64,000 bases of DNA from Micromonospora sp. MA102 (lineage in GTDB: Bacteria > Actinomycetota > Actinomycetes > Mycobacteriales > Micromonosporaceae), in contig NZ_JAMWEG010000014.1 in NCBI RefSeq assembly GCF_025460765.1, positions 1-64,000 of the forward strand. Reading direction: 5' to 3'. Below are positions 8,801 through 17,641 of the stretch, in pieces. A model generated the notes under the pieces. It saw only the letters and a program-made list of their open reading frames with translations, was not told where the DNA came from and made no database searches. Numbering within the stretch: the stretch's first letter is position 1; every line of letters starts with the position of its first letter. The translations under genes and the position numbers were made by a program.

Positions 8801-9623
8801 TCTCCAGCGCCAGGTAGTGCACCCGGAACTGCGCGGCCGCCACGGCGGCCGCGCTGGTCTGGAGCCGCACGTTGATGTTCGTGCCGCCGGTCGCCGCCAG
8901 CGCGTTCAGCCCGGACACCCCGTTGGCCGTCGTCAGCTGCCACGGTGCCCGGCCGCGCTGCGTCGTCGGCGCCGCCGTCGTGTCCCACCACGGGTTCAGC
9001 TCGCCCAGCCGGGACCGGCCGACCGCCGTACCGGCGCTGTGCTCGGCGGGCCCGTTCAGCGTCTCGTCCATGATCCAGTTGACGCCGGCCGACGGGCGCT
9101 CGAGGCCGAGGGTCACCGCCGGGGCCAGGTCGGCGAACGGGCCCGAGATCACGTACAGCACCGACACGTCGAGGATCCGCCGCCCCGCCAGCTTCTGCGT
9201 CGTCGGGCTGTAGGTCGTCTCGAACCAGAACCGGGCCGCCGCGTTCGGCCCCGTCAGCGCGACGTACCGCGGGTCCGCCGGGTTGCTCACCGCGTCGTTC
9301 GGCGTCGACGACCCGACCAGCGCCGCCCCGCTCACCAGCGACCCCGACCCGCAGGGGATGACCAGCTTGCGGACCGGGCCGGTGCCGGCCACCCGGTCCG
9401 CCGGGTACAGGTTGACCAGCAGCTCCTTGCGGTCCGGCAGGCCCGGCGGCGGGCTCGCCAGTTGCAGCCGGACCCGCCGCAGCCCGCCGCCGGCCGCGTG
9501 GGTCGCGCGGGCCCGGAACGTGTAGCCGACCTCGCTGCCCGTGTCGAGCTGCACCGCGTCGGCCACCAGCGGCGCCCACTGCATCCCCAGCACGTAGGGC
9601 CGGTCAGGGTTGTACTCGCCCAC
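5878..9623 (-). CDS. Large minor tail protein (tail tip/baseplate-type), frame break at its 3' end
   Basis: About 1,248 residues from a GTG that directly abuts the tape-measure stop. The middle (about residues 600-740) looks like fibronectin-type beta sandwiches. A concanavalin/laminin-G-like jelly roll is suggested around 870-1070 and again around 1090-1220. Size and position right after the tape measure fit the tail-tip protein of actinobacterial siphoviruses. The reading frame does not meet the expected TGA at 5878; it runs on through the next gene as Arg/Gly-rich noise. One extra G in the G-run at about 5885-5892 would restore an ending with GTGA coupling, so a one-base deletion or assembly indel is likely. 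Confidence 0.75.
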
Positions 9624-12479
9624 TCAGATCGTCCTCACTGTCGTGGCCACGTCCCTGCGGGCCAGCGTCTCCAACACGCCTTCGCCGACCGCCCGGCCGG
9701 TGTCCAGCGCCTCCTGCCTGGTCGGCACGACACCCTCGAAGGTCACGCGGATCGCGTCGCGCCCGAACACCACGGACGCGCCGCCGCCGCCGTCGCCGAG
9801 CAGCCGCATCAGCCCGGACTGCTCGGCCAGCTCCCGCGCCCGGCGCGGCCGGGTCAGCGGCACCACCACCTCGTCGCCGGCCTCGCCGCCGACGAACAGC
9901 GTCGGCCGTCGCAGGATCGCGCCGTTGGCCAGCATCGGGATGCGAGGCAGCGACCCGGGGAGCTTCGCGTCGATCGACGCGATACCCGAGTTGATCTTGC
10001 CGATGACCCGGTTGATGAACCCCGTGATCGCCGACGTGATCGACCCGGCGACGTCGCCGATGAACCCGCCGACGTTCTTCAACCCGTTCATGAACCCGCT
10101 GATGAGGCTCTTGCCGGCGGACACGAACTTCCCGGCCAGCCCCGCCAGGCGCGACGGCACGCTGCTGATGAACGACACCAGGGCGCTCACGCCGCTCGAC
10201 GCCGCGCTGCGCGCCGCGCTCAGCGCCGACGACAGCGCGCTGGCCATGATCCCCGGCAGCCGCGACAGCCCCGACATGATCCGGCCGGGCAGCCCGGTCA
10301 CGAACGACACCACCGCGTTGACGCCCGCGGTGGTCAGCGACCGGGCGCTGGCCCACAGCCGGGTGAAGAACCCGGCCAGCAGGCCCGGCAGCGCCGCGAT
10401 GCCGCTCAGGACCATGCCGGGCAGCTGCGTCACCGAGAAGATCAGCAGCCCGATCCCCATGCCGACGGCCTGGAGCGCCATGCCCAGCGCCGACGTGAAC
10501 AGGTTCCACAGCAGACCCGGCAGGCTCGCCAGGAACGAGCCGATCTTCCCCGGCAGCTCCGCGAACCAGGTGCCGAGCGACGAGAAGAACCCGACCACCG
10601 CGTTCCACGCCGACGAGAAGGCCCCGCCGATCGCCGCGCCGACGCCGCCCCAATCGATCCCGTTCAGCCAGGCGGCGACCTTGCCCAGCCACTCGGCGAC
10701 GCCGGTCAGCGGCGACAGCAGCCACGTCAGCGCGCCCGCAATCGCCGAGATCAGCGGCGCGACCGCGCCCGCCACGAGGAACTGCAACAGCAGCGCCGCG
10801 ACCTTGAGCAGCGGCGCGACCAGGGCGACCGCCACGACGGCGAGCTGCGCCACCAGCTGGATCAGCGGCGTCAACGCCACCACGATCTCGATCAGCGGCG
10901 GCAGCAGCGACAGGATCGTCGGCAGCAGCGGCGCCATCGACTGCACCATCTGCATGACCAGCGGGCCGAGCACCGAGAGGATCGGCGCGAGCGCGCTGCC
11001 CAGCGCGGCGACGAGCTGGCCGAGCACCGGGCCCATCTGCGTGAACAGCGCTGCGAGCTGCCCGGCGGCGGGCGCGAGGATCGCGGCGATCGTCTGCCCG
11101 ACCTGGAGCAGGATCGGCGCCAGCGCGGTGACCAGCGGCCCGATCAGCGGGCCCAGCGCGTTCAGCGCCGTCGCCAGCGGGCCGATCAGCATGGTCACCA
11201 GCTGCCCGATGACCGGCAGCAGCGGCGCGAGGGCCAGCGCGATCGGCGCGATGACCTGCGCGATCGGGCCCAGCGACGGGGCCAGGGCCTGGATGCCGAC
11301 CGACAGGGCACCGATCACCGGGCCGAGGGCGGCGGCGAGCGTGCCGATCGCCGGCCCCAGCGCCGTCGCGACGGCCTGCAACGCCGGCACGACCGCCTGC
11401 ACGATCGGCAGCAGTGCCGGCACCAGCGACTTGCCGATGATCCCCAGCAGCGTCATCAGCACCGGCGACAGGCCGCCCGCCGCCGCGCCCAGCGCCGTGA
11501 ACACCCCTTGCAGCGCCTGCGCGCCCTCCGCCGAGGCGAAGAAATCCCGCAGCGTGCCGGTGGCCATCACCAGGCTCCCGAGCAGCCCGCCGCCGCCCGC
11601 CGCCTGGCTGACCGCCTCGAAGACGGAGCGGAGGATCCCGCCGACGTTCGCCGCGACCTGGCCGAGCTGCCGCAGGATGCCCAGCGCCGTCTGGATCGCC
11701 GCGGTGGCCGCGCCGCTCTGCGCCATCGCCGACAGCCACGCGCCGAACTTCGCGCCCAGCCCGCCGGCCACACCGGACAGCTGGCTCACCGCCGGCAGGC
11801 CCACCACGGCTATGTCGCGGAACCCGGCCAGCAGCGGCCCCACCGCCACGGCGAGGTTCGCCACGGCCTCCCGCGCGCCCATCAGCACCCCGCGCAGCAC
11901 CGACACGGTGGCGCCCTCGCGGGCGAACTCCAACGCCCGCCGCGCCACCAGCCCGTACTCGGCGGCGACGTCGGCCAGGCCGGACCGCAGCGGCCCGGCC
12001 AGCACCGCGGCGGTCTGCTGGACCTGCCCGATCATCGGCGCGGAGAACGCGTCCTGCGTCGCCGTCCGCACGGCCTCGATGGCCGGCTGCACCGCTTTGA
12101 ACTCGCGGGCCAGCTTCTGCGCCTGCGGCGACAGGTTCTCCAGCGCCTTGTCGAACGCCTTCGCGTCGCCCTCCGCGACCGCACTCAGGACGTCGCCGAA
12201 GCCCGAGGTGGCGATCCGCAGCGCGGCCATCGCCGCGCCGTAGACGCCGGCCGCGGCGGGCACGGCAAACGCCGCGCCGCTGACCTGCGCCAGCGCGCCG
12301 GCCAGGCCGACCAGGCTGCCGGTCGCGCTGGCGGCGATCCCGCTCAGCGCCCCGACCTTCAGCGCCGAGTTCAGTCCGCGTTTCAGGTCCGGCGCGAACT
12401 TTCTCACGTCCCCGACGATCTCGATGTACGCACGCCCCAGCGCCACGCCCCCAGCGTAGGCCAGCTTCGCCGGTCGCAT
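9624..12479 (-). CDS. Phage tape measure protein
   Basis: Up to 951 residues; a GTG at 12446 (VALGRAYIEIVGD...) is a plausible alternative start that matches the usual beginning of this family. The protein is dominated by long hydrophobic Ala/Leu/Ile/Val repeats (about residues 330-650) with regularly spaced Pro, then amphipathic segments and a C-terminal part with LPSRL/FISSVPS-type repeats. This is the typical tape-measure composition. It sets tail length and is ejected with DNA. It should follow the tail assembly chaperones, but here 5.5 kb of plus-strand genes lie between. Confidence 0.85.
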   Translation of the reverse strand: MRPAKLAYAGGVALGRAYIEIVGDVRKFAPDLKRGLNSALKVGALSGIAASATGSLVGLAGALAQVSGAAFAVPAAAGVYGAAMAALRIATSGFGDVLSAVAEGDAKAFDKALENLSPQAQKLAREFKAVQPAIEAVRTATQDAFSAPMIGQVQQTAAVLAGPLRSGLADVAAEYGLVARRALEFAREGATVSVLRGVLMGAREAVANLAVAVGPLLAGFRDIAVVGLPAVSQLSGVAGGLGAKFGAWLSAMAQSGAATAAIQTALGILRQLGQVAANVGGILRSVFEAVSQAAGGGGLLGSLVMATGTLRDFFASAEGAQALQGVFTALGAAAGGLSPVLMTLLGIIGKSLVPALLPIVQAVVPALQAVATALGPAIGTLAAALGPVIGALSVGIQALAPSLGPIAQVIAPIALALAPLLPVIGQLVTMLIGPLATALNALGPLIGPLVTALAPILLQVGQTIAAILAPAAGQLAALFTQMGPVLGQLVAALGSALAPILSVLGPLVMQMVQSMAPLLPTILSLLPPLIEIVVALTPLIQLVAQLAVVAVALVAPLLKVAALLLQFLVAGAVAPLISAIAGALTWLLSPLTGVAEWLGKVAAWLNGIDWGGVGAAIGGAFSSAWNAVVGFFSSLGTWFAELPGKIGSFLASLPGLLWNLFTSALGMALQAVGMGIGLLIFSVTQLPGMVLSGIAALPGLLAGFFTRLWASARSLTTAGVNAVVSFVTGLPGRIMSGLSRLPGIMASALSSALSAARSAASSGVSALVSFISSVPSRLAGLAGKFVSAGKSLISGFMNGLKNVGGFIGDVAGSITSAITGFINRVIGKINSGIASIDAKLPGSLPRIPMLANGAILRRPTLFVGGEAGDEVVVPLTRPRRARELAEQSGLMRLLGDGGGGASVVFGRDAIRVTFEGVVPTRQEALDTGRAVGEGVLETLARRDVATTVRTI

Positions 12480-12528
12480 TCATCCACTGCGGCCGCATAT
12501 GCCCACCGCAACCGACCAAGACGATCCC

Positions 12529-12582
12529 TTGACGTTGCACGCGCAGCGGCCCACGATCAGCGGACGGGCAACAACGTGCAAC
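12529..12582 (+). promoter_or_regulatory. Putative promoter/operator of the DUF6879-XRE operon
   Basis: A TTGACG hexamer (12529-12534) overlaps a long-spaced dyad, GTTGCACG (12534-12541) and CGTGCAAC (12575-12582). AGGAGG follows, 14 bp further, before the ATG at 12603. The half-site TGCAAC recurs twice just after the XRE gene stop (14341-14356), so autoregulation by that XRE protein is plausible. Confidence 0.45.
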
Positions 12583-12602
12583 TATCGCTAGGAGGCAGGG
12601 GC

Positions 12603-12977
12603 ATGCGGTTAACGTTCTTGGGCAAGGAGTCGACGGGCGGGCAATCCCCCACGCTGTACGCCACGGACCGAGACAGCTACCTGGTTCAGGGCTGGAAGGT
12701 TGCCGATCCCGCGATCCTCGCTTCAGAGACAGACCAGGAGACAGTCGTTGAGGTGCCCGCCCCACTGATGCGCCACTTGGCCAAGAACGGTCTCGACGGG
12801 GAAGTGACCCGGATCGAGGCGCCCATCATCGACGTCACCGCGGAAGGCAACTACATCATCCAGGGCGCGCGGGTAACCGACGAGGCCGCTCTCGCTCTCA
12901 TGGACATCCCGAGTCACGAAACCTGTGTCGAGGTTCCGGCTCGCCAAATGCAGAATCTGGTGGCCAGCAGTCGATGA
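12603..12977 (+). CDS. Small duplicated-domain protein of the DUF6879/XRE operon
   Basis: 124 residues built of two similar halves: YLVQGWKVADPAILA...VVEVPAPLMRHL, and YIIQGARVTDEAALA...CVEVPARQMQNL. This shows an internal tandem duplication of about 55 residues. The start ATG has a strong AGGAGG site, and the stop overlaps the next gene (ATGA). Proteins like this are commonly the first gene of actinomycete operons with DUF6879 and a DUF5753 regulator. I know no biochemical function. Confidence 0.8.
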   Translation: MRLTFLGKESTGGQSPTLYATDRDSYLVQGWKVADPAILASETDQETVVEVPAPLMRHLAKNGLDGEVTRIEAPIIDVTAEGNYIIQGARVTDEAALALMDIPSHETCVEVPARQMQNLVASSR

Positions 12978-13495
12978 AGCCCATCACCAGTGCCGAGTTT
13001 CGGTCGATGTTCCGCCCCGGCACCCGTGCGTGGCATTTGGAGCTGCGTGACACGTACCACGTCGAAGACGAGGACGTTCCGTTTGACTTGTGGCTGCGCG
13101 GCATACCGGACGACTTCGCATGGCGGAAGGACTGGCTGTCCTTCATGAGCCAGGTGACGTCGGCAGGGACTCAGGTTCAGCGGCTGCGCATCGTGACGGA
13201 GCCCCTGTCGGACTACATGCGCTGGGCGATGGAGCTGGACCCGGGCAACATCGAGGCCGGCGAGGAAGTCAGGTATCTTCCGCGTGCGCAGGTAGCCGAA
13301 CACACCCTGCCCGCCGAGGACTGCTGGCTCTTCGATGACCACCTGCTCGTCCTCAGCCTGTTCAAGCCGGATGGGCGTGGTGCCGGCTACGCCGTAGGGG
13401 ACGATCCAGAGCAGCTGAACCTGTACCGGGCAACCCGTGACGACCTGTGGCCGCGTGCGGTTCCGTACGCCGAGTACCGGCCTGCAACGACGTGA
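12974..13495 (+). CDS. DUF6879 family protein
   Basis: 173 residues matching the actinobacterial DUF6879 pattern: an N-terminal EFRSMF motif, ELRDTY at about 25-30, and a central WLSFM...RLRIV segment, followed by DYMRWAMELDPGNIEAGEEVRYL-like charged sequence. These proteins are nearly always encoded beside XRE-DUF5753 regulators, as here. They are thought to work with them in an unknown regulatory or toxin/antitoxin-like module. It is coupled to both neighbours by 4-bp overlaps. Confidence 0.8.
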   Translation: MKPITSAEFRSMFRPGTRAWHLELRDTYHVEDEDVPFDLWLRGIPDDFAWRKDWLSFMSQVTSAGTQVQRLRIVTEPLSDYMRWAMELDPGNIEAGEEVRYLPRAQVAEHTLPAEDCWLFDDHLLVLSLFKPDGRGAGYAVGDDPEQLNLYRATRDDLWPRAVPYAEYRPATT

Positions 13496-14340
13496 GCACA
13501 CCTGCCCGTCAGGCCCGGGAAGCGCTGGGGGTCAGGCTCAGGGACATCCGGCAGGACGCCGGCCTGACGGGCAGAGCGCTTGCCGCAGGCGCCGGTTGGC
13601 ACTTCACAAAGGTCTCCAAACTGGAGCACGGCGTCATCAACGCCTCCGAGGATGACGTACGCACGTGGTGCCGGCTTTGCGGGGCCGACGACCAGGCGGC
13701 GGACCTCGTCGCGGTCGTGCGCTCCATCGACACCATGTTCGTCGAGTGGCGGCGGCTGCTCAGGTCCGGCACGCGGGCACGGCAACGGGAAAGCGTCCGC
13801 TTCGAGGCTGACACGAAGCTGTTTCGTGCATTCGAGCCGCAGGTCATCCCGGGACTCCTGCAAACAGCCGAGTACGCCGCCGCCATCCTCGGCGCGTTCA
13901 TCGACTTTCACGATCTGCCGGACGACGTGGAAGAAGGCGTCGCCGCGCGAATGGAGCGTCAGAGCATCCTCTACCGGGGTGACCACCGGTTCCACATGGT
14001 GTTCTGCCAGGCCGCTTTGACTCTGGGCGTCGCGCCTCCCGACGTACTCGCCGGTCAACTGGACCGGCTGCTCGCCCTTTCCACCCTCCCCCGCGTTCAC
14101 CTGGGTGTCATTCCCACCCGCGCAGCACACGGTTTCCTTCCCCTGCACGGGTTCTGGATCCTCGACGCGAAGACCGTCCTCGTCGAAACCATCTCCGCAG
14201 AACTCAAGCTGACCCAGCCCCGGGACATCGCCGTCTACAGTCGGGCCTTCGAACGGCTCGCCGGGTCAGCCGCCTACGGCCGGGAGGCGCGGGCCCTCAT
14301 CACGAGAGCTCTCCGGGATCTGGACGACGACGCGAGTTGA
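13492..14340 (+). CDS. XRE-family regulator with DUF5753 domain
   Basis: 282 residues from a GTG overlapping the DUF6879 stop. Residues about 8-65 are the helix-turn-helix (LGVRLRDIRQDAGLTGRALA...KVSKLEHG), and the remainder is a DUF5753 ligand/effector-like domain (EADTKLFRAFEPQVIPGLLQTAEYA is diagnostic). In Streptomyces-type pairs such regulators act with a DUF397 partner; one lies 1.1 kb downstream. It probably regulates its own operon through the TGCAAC dyads on either side. Confidence 0.9.
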   Translation: MSTPARQAREALGVRLRDIRQDAGLTGRALAAGAGWHFTKVSKLEHGVINASEDDVRTWCRLCGADDQAADLVAVVRSIDTMFVEWRRLLRSGTRARQRESVRFEADTKLFRAFEPQVIPGLLQTAEYAAAILGAFIDFHDLPDDVEEGVAARMERQSILYRGDHRFHMVFCQAALTLGVAPPDVLAGQLDRLLALSTLPRVHLGVIPTRAAHGFLPLHGFWILDAKTVLVETISAELKLTQPRDIAVYSRAFERLAGSAAYGREARALITRALRDLDDDAS

Positions 14341-14466
14341 TGCAACATCGTGCAACATCCTCGCACGCCATCGGCGACCGCCCATACGGTCGCTGGTGGG
14401 CGTGATGCACAGTGACCGCTCGATCACTGATGAGCGCCCGGGTTCAGAGAGGGCTGGGGGCTACTC

Positions 14467-14823
14467 GTGGTCGTTCTATCTACCGGTCGGGGCCAATCAC
14501 ACAGCGGCAGGTCCGGCGCCGCCTCGGCAGGCCGCTCGGGCTCCCCTCCATTTCGGGAGCAGCTCGTGGTCCCGCCCCCGCCGCCCGGCGAGGTCATCCC
14601 CAGCTACGGCTACCTCGTCCTCAGCCCCGGCGAGAGGCTGACCCTTGCCGGGCACATGCTCGCCACGCACCAGCCCGACGGCCCTGTCGTCCGCGTCGGC
14701 TTCGCCTGGCCGTTCATCGCCGTCAACGACCGCCGCTGCACCTGGTGCCGTAACGCCTGGCCGTGCAGCGCCGCTAGCTGGGCGGAGCAGGTCCAGGTCG
14801 ACGCCTACGGCTGGGCGCTGTGA
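14467..14823 (+). CDS. Actinobacterial hypothetical protein with CTWC...C motif
   Basis: 118 residues from a GTG at 14467; the conserved part begins at about residue 35 (PPPPPGEVIPSYGYLVLSPG), so the first 30 residues may be untranslated. The C-terminal half has a Cys group (CTWCRNAWPC) that could bind metal. Homologous small proteins are common downstream of XRE/DUF397 genes in actinomycetes. The stop overlaps the next gene (GTGA). Confidence 0.55.
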   Translation: MVVLSTGRGQSHSGRSGAASAGRSGSPPFREQLVVPPPPPGEVIPSYGYLVLSPGERLTLAGHMLATHQPDGPVVRVGFAWPFIAVNDRRCTWCRNAWPCSAASWAEQVQVDAYGWAL

Positions 14824-15026
14824 CCGCCCCCGCGAGGCACCGCCGCTGGTCCCGCTGGCTGCACCGCCGCTCCACCCCGGACCGCCGGGCGTCGGTACCC
14901 GAAGCCGACGCCCGGCCCACCACCCCGGCCGCCCCGCCCTCCTGGAACGGGCCGACCGTCATCCTCTCCACTGCGGTGCTGACCACGCCCGCGCAGCGGT
15001 GGCGCGGCAACGGGGGGCGGCCGTGA
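14820..15026 (+). CDS. Small Arg/Pro-rich hypothetical protein
   Basis: 68 residues, coupled by GTGA to the previous gene and to the next. An Arg-rich start and a Pro-rich middle are followed by a more conserved-looking end (PTVILSTAVLTTPAQRWRG). It has no recognised domain and is likely one of the three small genes that travel with the upstream XRE module. Confidence 0.5.
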   Translation: MTAPARHRRWSRWLHRRSTPDRRASVPEADARPTTPAAPPSWNGPTVILSTAVLTTPAQRWRGNGGRP

Positions 15027-15397
15027 ACGCCACCCGCCCCAGCCTGATCTCCGGCGGCTCCCTGTGCGGCCGGGCCGCCGCCTGGAGCCGGGGAAACATG
15101 GCCGCCAGCACCGACCCGTACCTGCTGCGCACCCTGCTGTGGTGCGGCCGATGCGACGTGCCCATGCACCCGCACCCGCACTGCGGCGAGCGCACCTACA
15201 AATGCCCGCTCGGCTGCCGGAAGGTCCCGCTCTCCGCCGAGGCCATCGAGGCGGTCACCTGGACCGCCGCTGAGCGCCGGGCCACCCTCTCCGGCATCGC
15301 CCCGCCGTTCCGCAAGTCGGTGCTGGAGCAGCTGCTGGTCAAGGTGATCCTCCGCGCCAACGCTCCCGACGACCTGCGCTACATCTGGCGCACGTAG
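15023..15397 (+). CDS. Zinc-ribbon protein resembling the recombinase zinc-beta-ribbon
   Basis: 124 residues from a GTG overlapping the previous stop. It has CGRC (about 42-45), HPHC and CPLGC, which together look like the zinc beta-ribbon of large serine recombinases (LLxCGxCxxPM...YxCPxGCR). A helical tail follows (VPLSAEAIEAVTW). No catalytic domain is present, so it is either a stand-alone zinc protein or a relic of a recombinase. It is the last gene of the small-gene triplet. Confidence 0.55.
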   Translation: MNATRPSLISGGSLCGRAAAWSRGNMAASTDPYLLRTLLWCGRCDVPMHPHPHCGERTYKCPLGCRKVPLSAEAIEAVTWTAAERRATLSGIAPPFRKSVLEQLLVKVILRANAPDDLRYIWRT

Positions 15398-15445
15398 ACC
15401 CGCCCGGCTGCGACGGGAGCGGCCGGCGACGAAAGGAGCACCACC

Positions 15446-15670
15446 GTGGACATGCAGGCCCGCCCGATCGGCCAGTGGTTCAAGTCGAGCAAGTCCGGCC
15501 CCAACTGCGACAACTGCGTCGAGGTCCAGTTCCTCGGCGGCGGCAACGTCGAGCTGCGCAACAGCCGCGACCCGCAGGGCCCGACCCGAGTCTTCGACGC
15601 GGGCGAGTGGGACGCCTTCGTCGCCGGCGCGAAGGCGGGCGAGTTCGACCTGCCCGCGCACGCCCGCTGA
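15446..15670 (+). CDS. DUF397 domain protein
   Basis: 74 residues with the DUF397 signature: WFKSSKSGPNCDNCVEV at about 11-27 and RDPQGPTRVFDAGEWDAFV at about 41-60. DUF397 proteins are small partners of XRE-DUF5753 regulators in actinomycetes and can antagonise them. The GTG start has AAAGGAG 10 bp upstream. A strong terminator hairpin follows. Confidence 0.9.
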   Translation: MDMQARPIGQWFKSSKSGPNCDNCVEVQFLGGGNVELRNSRDPQGPTRVFDAGEWDAFVAGAKAGEFDLPAHAR

Positions 15671-15673
15671 CCC

Positions 15674-15705
15674 GGAGGCCGGCCCCAGCGTCGTGGCCGG
15701 CCTCC
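15674..15705 (+). terminator. Hairpin terminator after the DUF397 gene
   Basis: Perfect 11-bp arms GGAGGCCGGCC and GGCCGGCCTCC with a 10-base loop, starting 4 bp after the stop codon. Confidence 0.7.
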
Positions 15706-15845
15706 GCACGACCCCCGCCGGTCGCCGCTGTCCGCGCAGCGGCGGCCGGCGGGCTCGTTTCCGTCCCCGCACCCGTCACCCCGGCCCGCTACCGTAGAGG
15801 CCGCTGTCCCCCGACAGACGATCCACGCTGCCGGGAGGACACACA

Positions 15846-16700
15846 GTGGACATCATCAGCCGCGCCGAATGGGGTGCCCGCGCACCGGAGTCCCGCCAAA
15901 CCGTCGCCTGGTCCAAGCGGACCGGGTTCATGGGCCACTACTCCGCCGCGAGCGCGACGCAGACCCCCCGCCAGATCCAGGACTACCACATGCGGGTCAA
16001 GGGCTGGTCGGACATCGGCTACAACTTCCTCATCAACAGCGTCACCGGCCTCATCTACGAGGGCCGCGGGTGGAACGTGCTCGGCGCGCACTGCGCCGGC
16101 CACAACACCGAGAACATCGGCGTCTGCATCATCGGCAAGGACCAGGCCGGCCGCCAGGACGTCTCCGACGCCGCCCGCCGCGCCTTCAAGTGGCTCTACG
16201 AGGAAGCCAACGACCGCAAGGGCAGGCGGCTCACGCTCCTCGGCCACCGCGACCGCGGGTCCACCGAGTGCCCCGGTGACGAGATCTACGCCTGGCTGCA
16301 CGCCGGCCTGCCCGTCGTCGGCGGGTCGACGCCCGCGCCGTCCAAGCCGCCGGCCGGCGGCAAGCCCGCGCCCGGCACGCCGATCGCCTTCCCCCTGCCC
16401 GCCGGCTGGTACTTCGGCCCGGCCTCCGGCCCCGACTACTCGGTGTCCGGCCTGCACGAGCGCTACTTCCGGGGCCACACCGACCGCTACTGGCTCCAGC
16501 AGTGGGGCACCCAGCTCAGCCGCCGGGGCTGGTCGGTCGGCAAGGGCAAGACGTGGCTCCGCGGCGCCGGCAACGACGGCATCTACGGCCCCGAGTACCG
16601 CGCGCTCGCCGAAGCGTTCCAGCGCGACCAGCACCTCGACGTCGACGGGCTGATCGGCGCGCACACCTGGAACGCCGCCTTCAAGAACCCCGTCACCTGA
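15846..16700 (+). CDS. Endolysin: N-acetylmuramoyl-L-alanine amidase (PGRP/amidase_2 type)
   Basis: 284 residues. Residues 1-155 are a zinc amidase of the PGRP family: RAEWGAR at the start, zinc ligands His31 (GHYS), His134 (LLGHRD) and Cys142 (ECPGD), and Tyr59 in GYNF. A Pro/Ala-rich linker (about 158-180) leads to a C-terminal domain with YGPEY...FQRDQHLDVDGLIG, a peptidoglycan-binding repeat. It cuts the sugar-peptide amide bond in host cell walls. The GTG start has GGGAGGAC upstream. It heads the lysis cassette. Confidence 0.9.
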   Translation: MDIISRAEWGARAPESRQTVAWSKRTGFMGHYSAASATQTPRQIQDYHMRVKGWSDIGYNFLINSVTGLIYEGRGWNVLGAHCAGHNTENIGVCIIGKDQAGRQDVSDAARRAFKWLYEEANDRKGRRLTLLGHRDRGSTECPGDEIYAWLHAGLPVVGGSTPAPSKPPAGGKPAPGTPIAFPLPAGWYFGPASGPDYSVSGLHERYFRGHTDRYWLQQWGTQLSRRGWSVGKGKTWLRGAGNDGIYGPEYRALAEAFQRDQHLDVDGLIGAHTWNAAFKNPVT

Positions 16701-16735
16701 CGGCAGCGCCGCCGATCCACTGAGGGGGCAGGTAG

Positions 16736-17068
16736 GTGTGGCTGGCCGGGCAGATAACCAGGGCCGCTGTCGGGGACGTCTCCGGCATCAGCGTGACGAT
16801 GGGCGTCCTCGCCGTCCTGGCGACGGTCATCACCGCGCTCCTGGCACTGCTCGGCACACGCCGCACCGCCGACGTCCAACGGGAAGCCAACTTCGACAAG
16901 CGGGTCGACGAGCGGTTGCAGTACCTGGAGCAGCGGGTGCAGTTCCTCGAACAGGAGCTCACCCGCTACCAGGAGATGTACGCCCGGCTGCGGCTCGGCG
17001 TCTTCGCCGCCGGCCTCGACCCGGACAAGCTCGACTGGAGGTCACCCGGTGAGCAGGCACGAGGCTGA
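16736..17068 (+). CDS. Membrane-anchored coiled-coil lysis-cassette protein
   Basis: 110 residues with one transmembrane segment (about 17-42: VSGISVTMGVLAVLATVITA). A heptad-like coiled coil follows (about 55-90: RVDERLQYLEQRVQFLEQEL). It lies between endolysin and holin-like genes and overlaps the next gene. Similar one-TM coiled-coil proteins in actinophage lysis cassettes are DUF2746-like and are thought to assist lysis or spanin-like functions. GTG is used as start; a second GTG two bases on is out of frame. Confidence 0.7.
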   Translation: MWLAGQITRAAVGDVSGISVTMGVLAVLATVITALLALLGTRRTADVQREANFDKRVDERLQYLEQRVQFLEQELTRYQEMYARLRLGVFAAGLDPDKLDWRSPGEQARG

Positions 17069-17621
17069 CACTCAGCGGCTGGCGCGGGTGGTGGTCCGCG
17101 ACCGCCGCCGGACGGCGCGGCTGCTGGCGCTGTACGCGCTGCTGCCGCTGCTGTGCTCGGCGGCCGCCACCGTCATCGCCTTCAACCTGGCCGACAACGC
17201 CATGGACCGCCGGGTCGCCGCGCTGGAGCAGGACCTGGCGCAGCGGCGGGCCCAGGCCGCCGCCGAGACGAAGGCGCGCGACGCCCGGCTGGAGCAGACC
17301 CGCCGGGACCTGTGCGTCGCCCTGGACCGGCTGACACCCCGGGACGAGGCCGTGCAGGACCTGCGCCGCCGGTACGGCTGCACCGGCCCGAGCCCGGGCC
17401 CGGCGCCAACGACGTCGCCGGGCCCGCCCAGCCGGGGCGGGCCACGGCCGAACGGCCCGGCCGCTTCCTCGAGGACGCCCCGGCTGCAACCCGCACCCGC
17501 CCCCGCCCCGGCCGGTCCGCCCGGACCGGCCGGCCACAGCGGGCCACCCGGCCCGCCGGCACCCACGCCGAAGCCCACCCCGGCGCTGGTGTGCGTGCCG
17601 CTGCTCGACCTGTGTGTGTGA
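17049..17621 (+). CDS. Membrane protein with coiled coil and Pro-rich tail
   Basis: 190 residues from GTG, overlapping the previous gene by 20 bp. One transmembrane helix (about 24-45) is followed by a charged coiled coil (52-90). A long Pro/Gly/Ala segment (100-180) would be extended outside the membrane, and the end is CVPLLDLCV with two Cys. The anchor plus rod plus extended tail resembles a spanin-type or wall-crossing element. The assignment is by architecture and lysis context only. Confidence 0.65.
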   Translation: MSRHEADTQRLARVVVRDRRRTARLLALYALLPLLCSAAATVIAFNLADNAMDRRVAALEQDLAQRRAQAAAETKARDARLEQTRRDLCVALDRLTPRDEAVQDLRRRYGCTGPSPGPAPTTSPGPPSRGGPRPNGPAASSRTPRLQPAPAPAPAGPPGPAGHSGPPGPPAPTPKPTPALVCVPLLDLCV

Positions 17622-17641
17622 CCACCCCGAGGAGGGACCCC

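Noticed and set aside
5061..12977. A plus-strand open frame of over 2,600 codons opposite the tail genes
   Set aside because: It is Arg/Pro/His-rich and mirrors the codon pattern of the minus-strand tape-measure and tail genes, a usual artefact of GC-rich DNA. Only its last 125 codons (from 12603) are a real gene.
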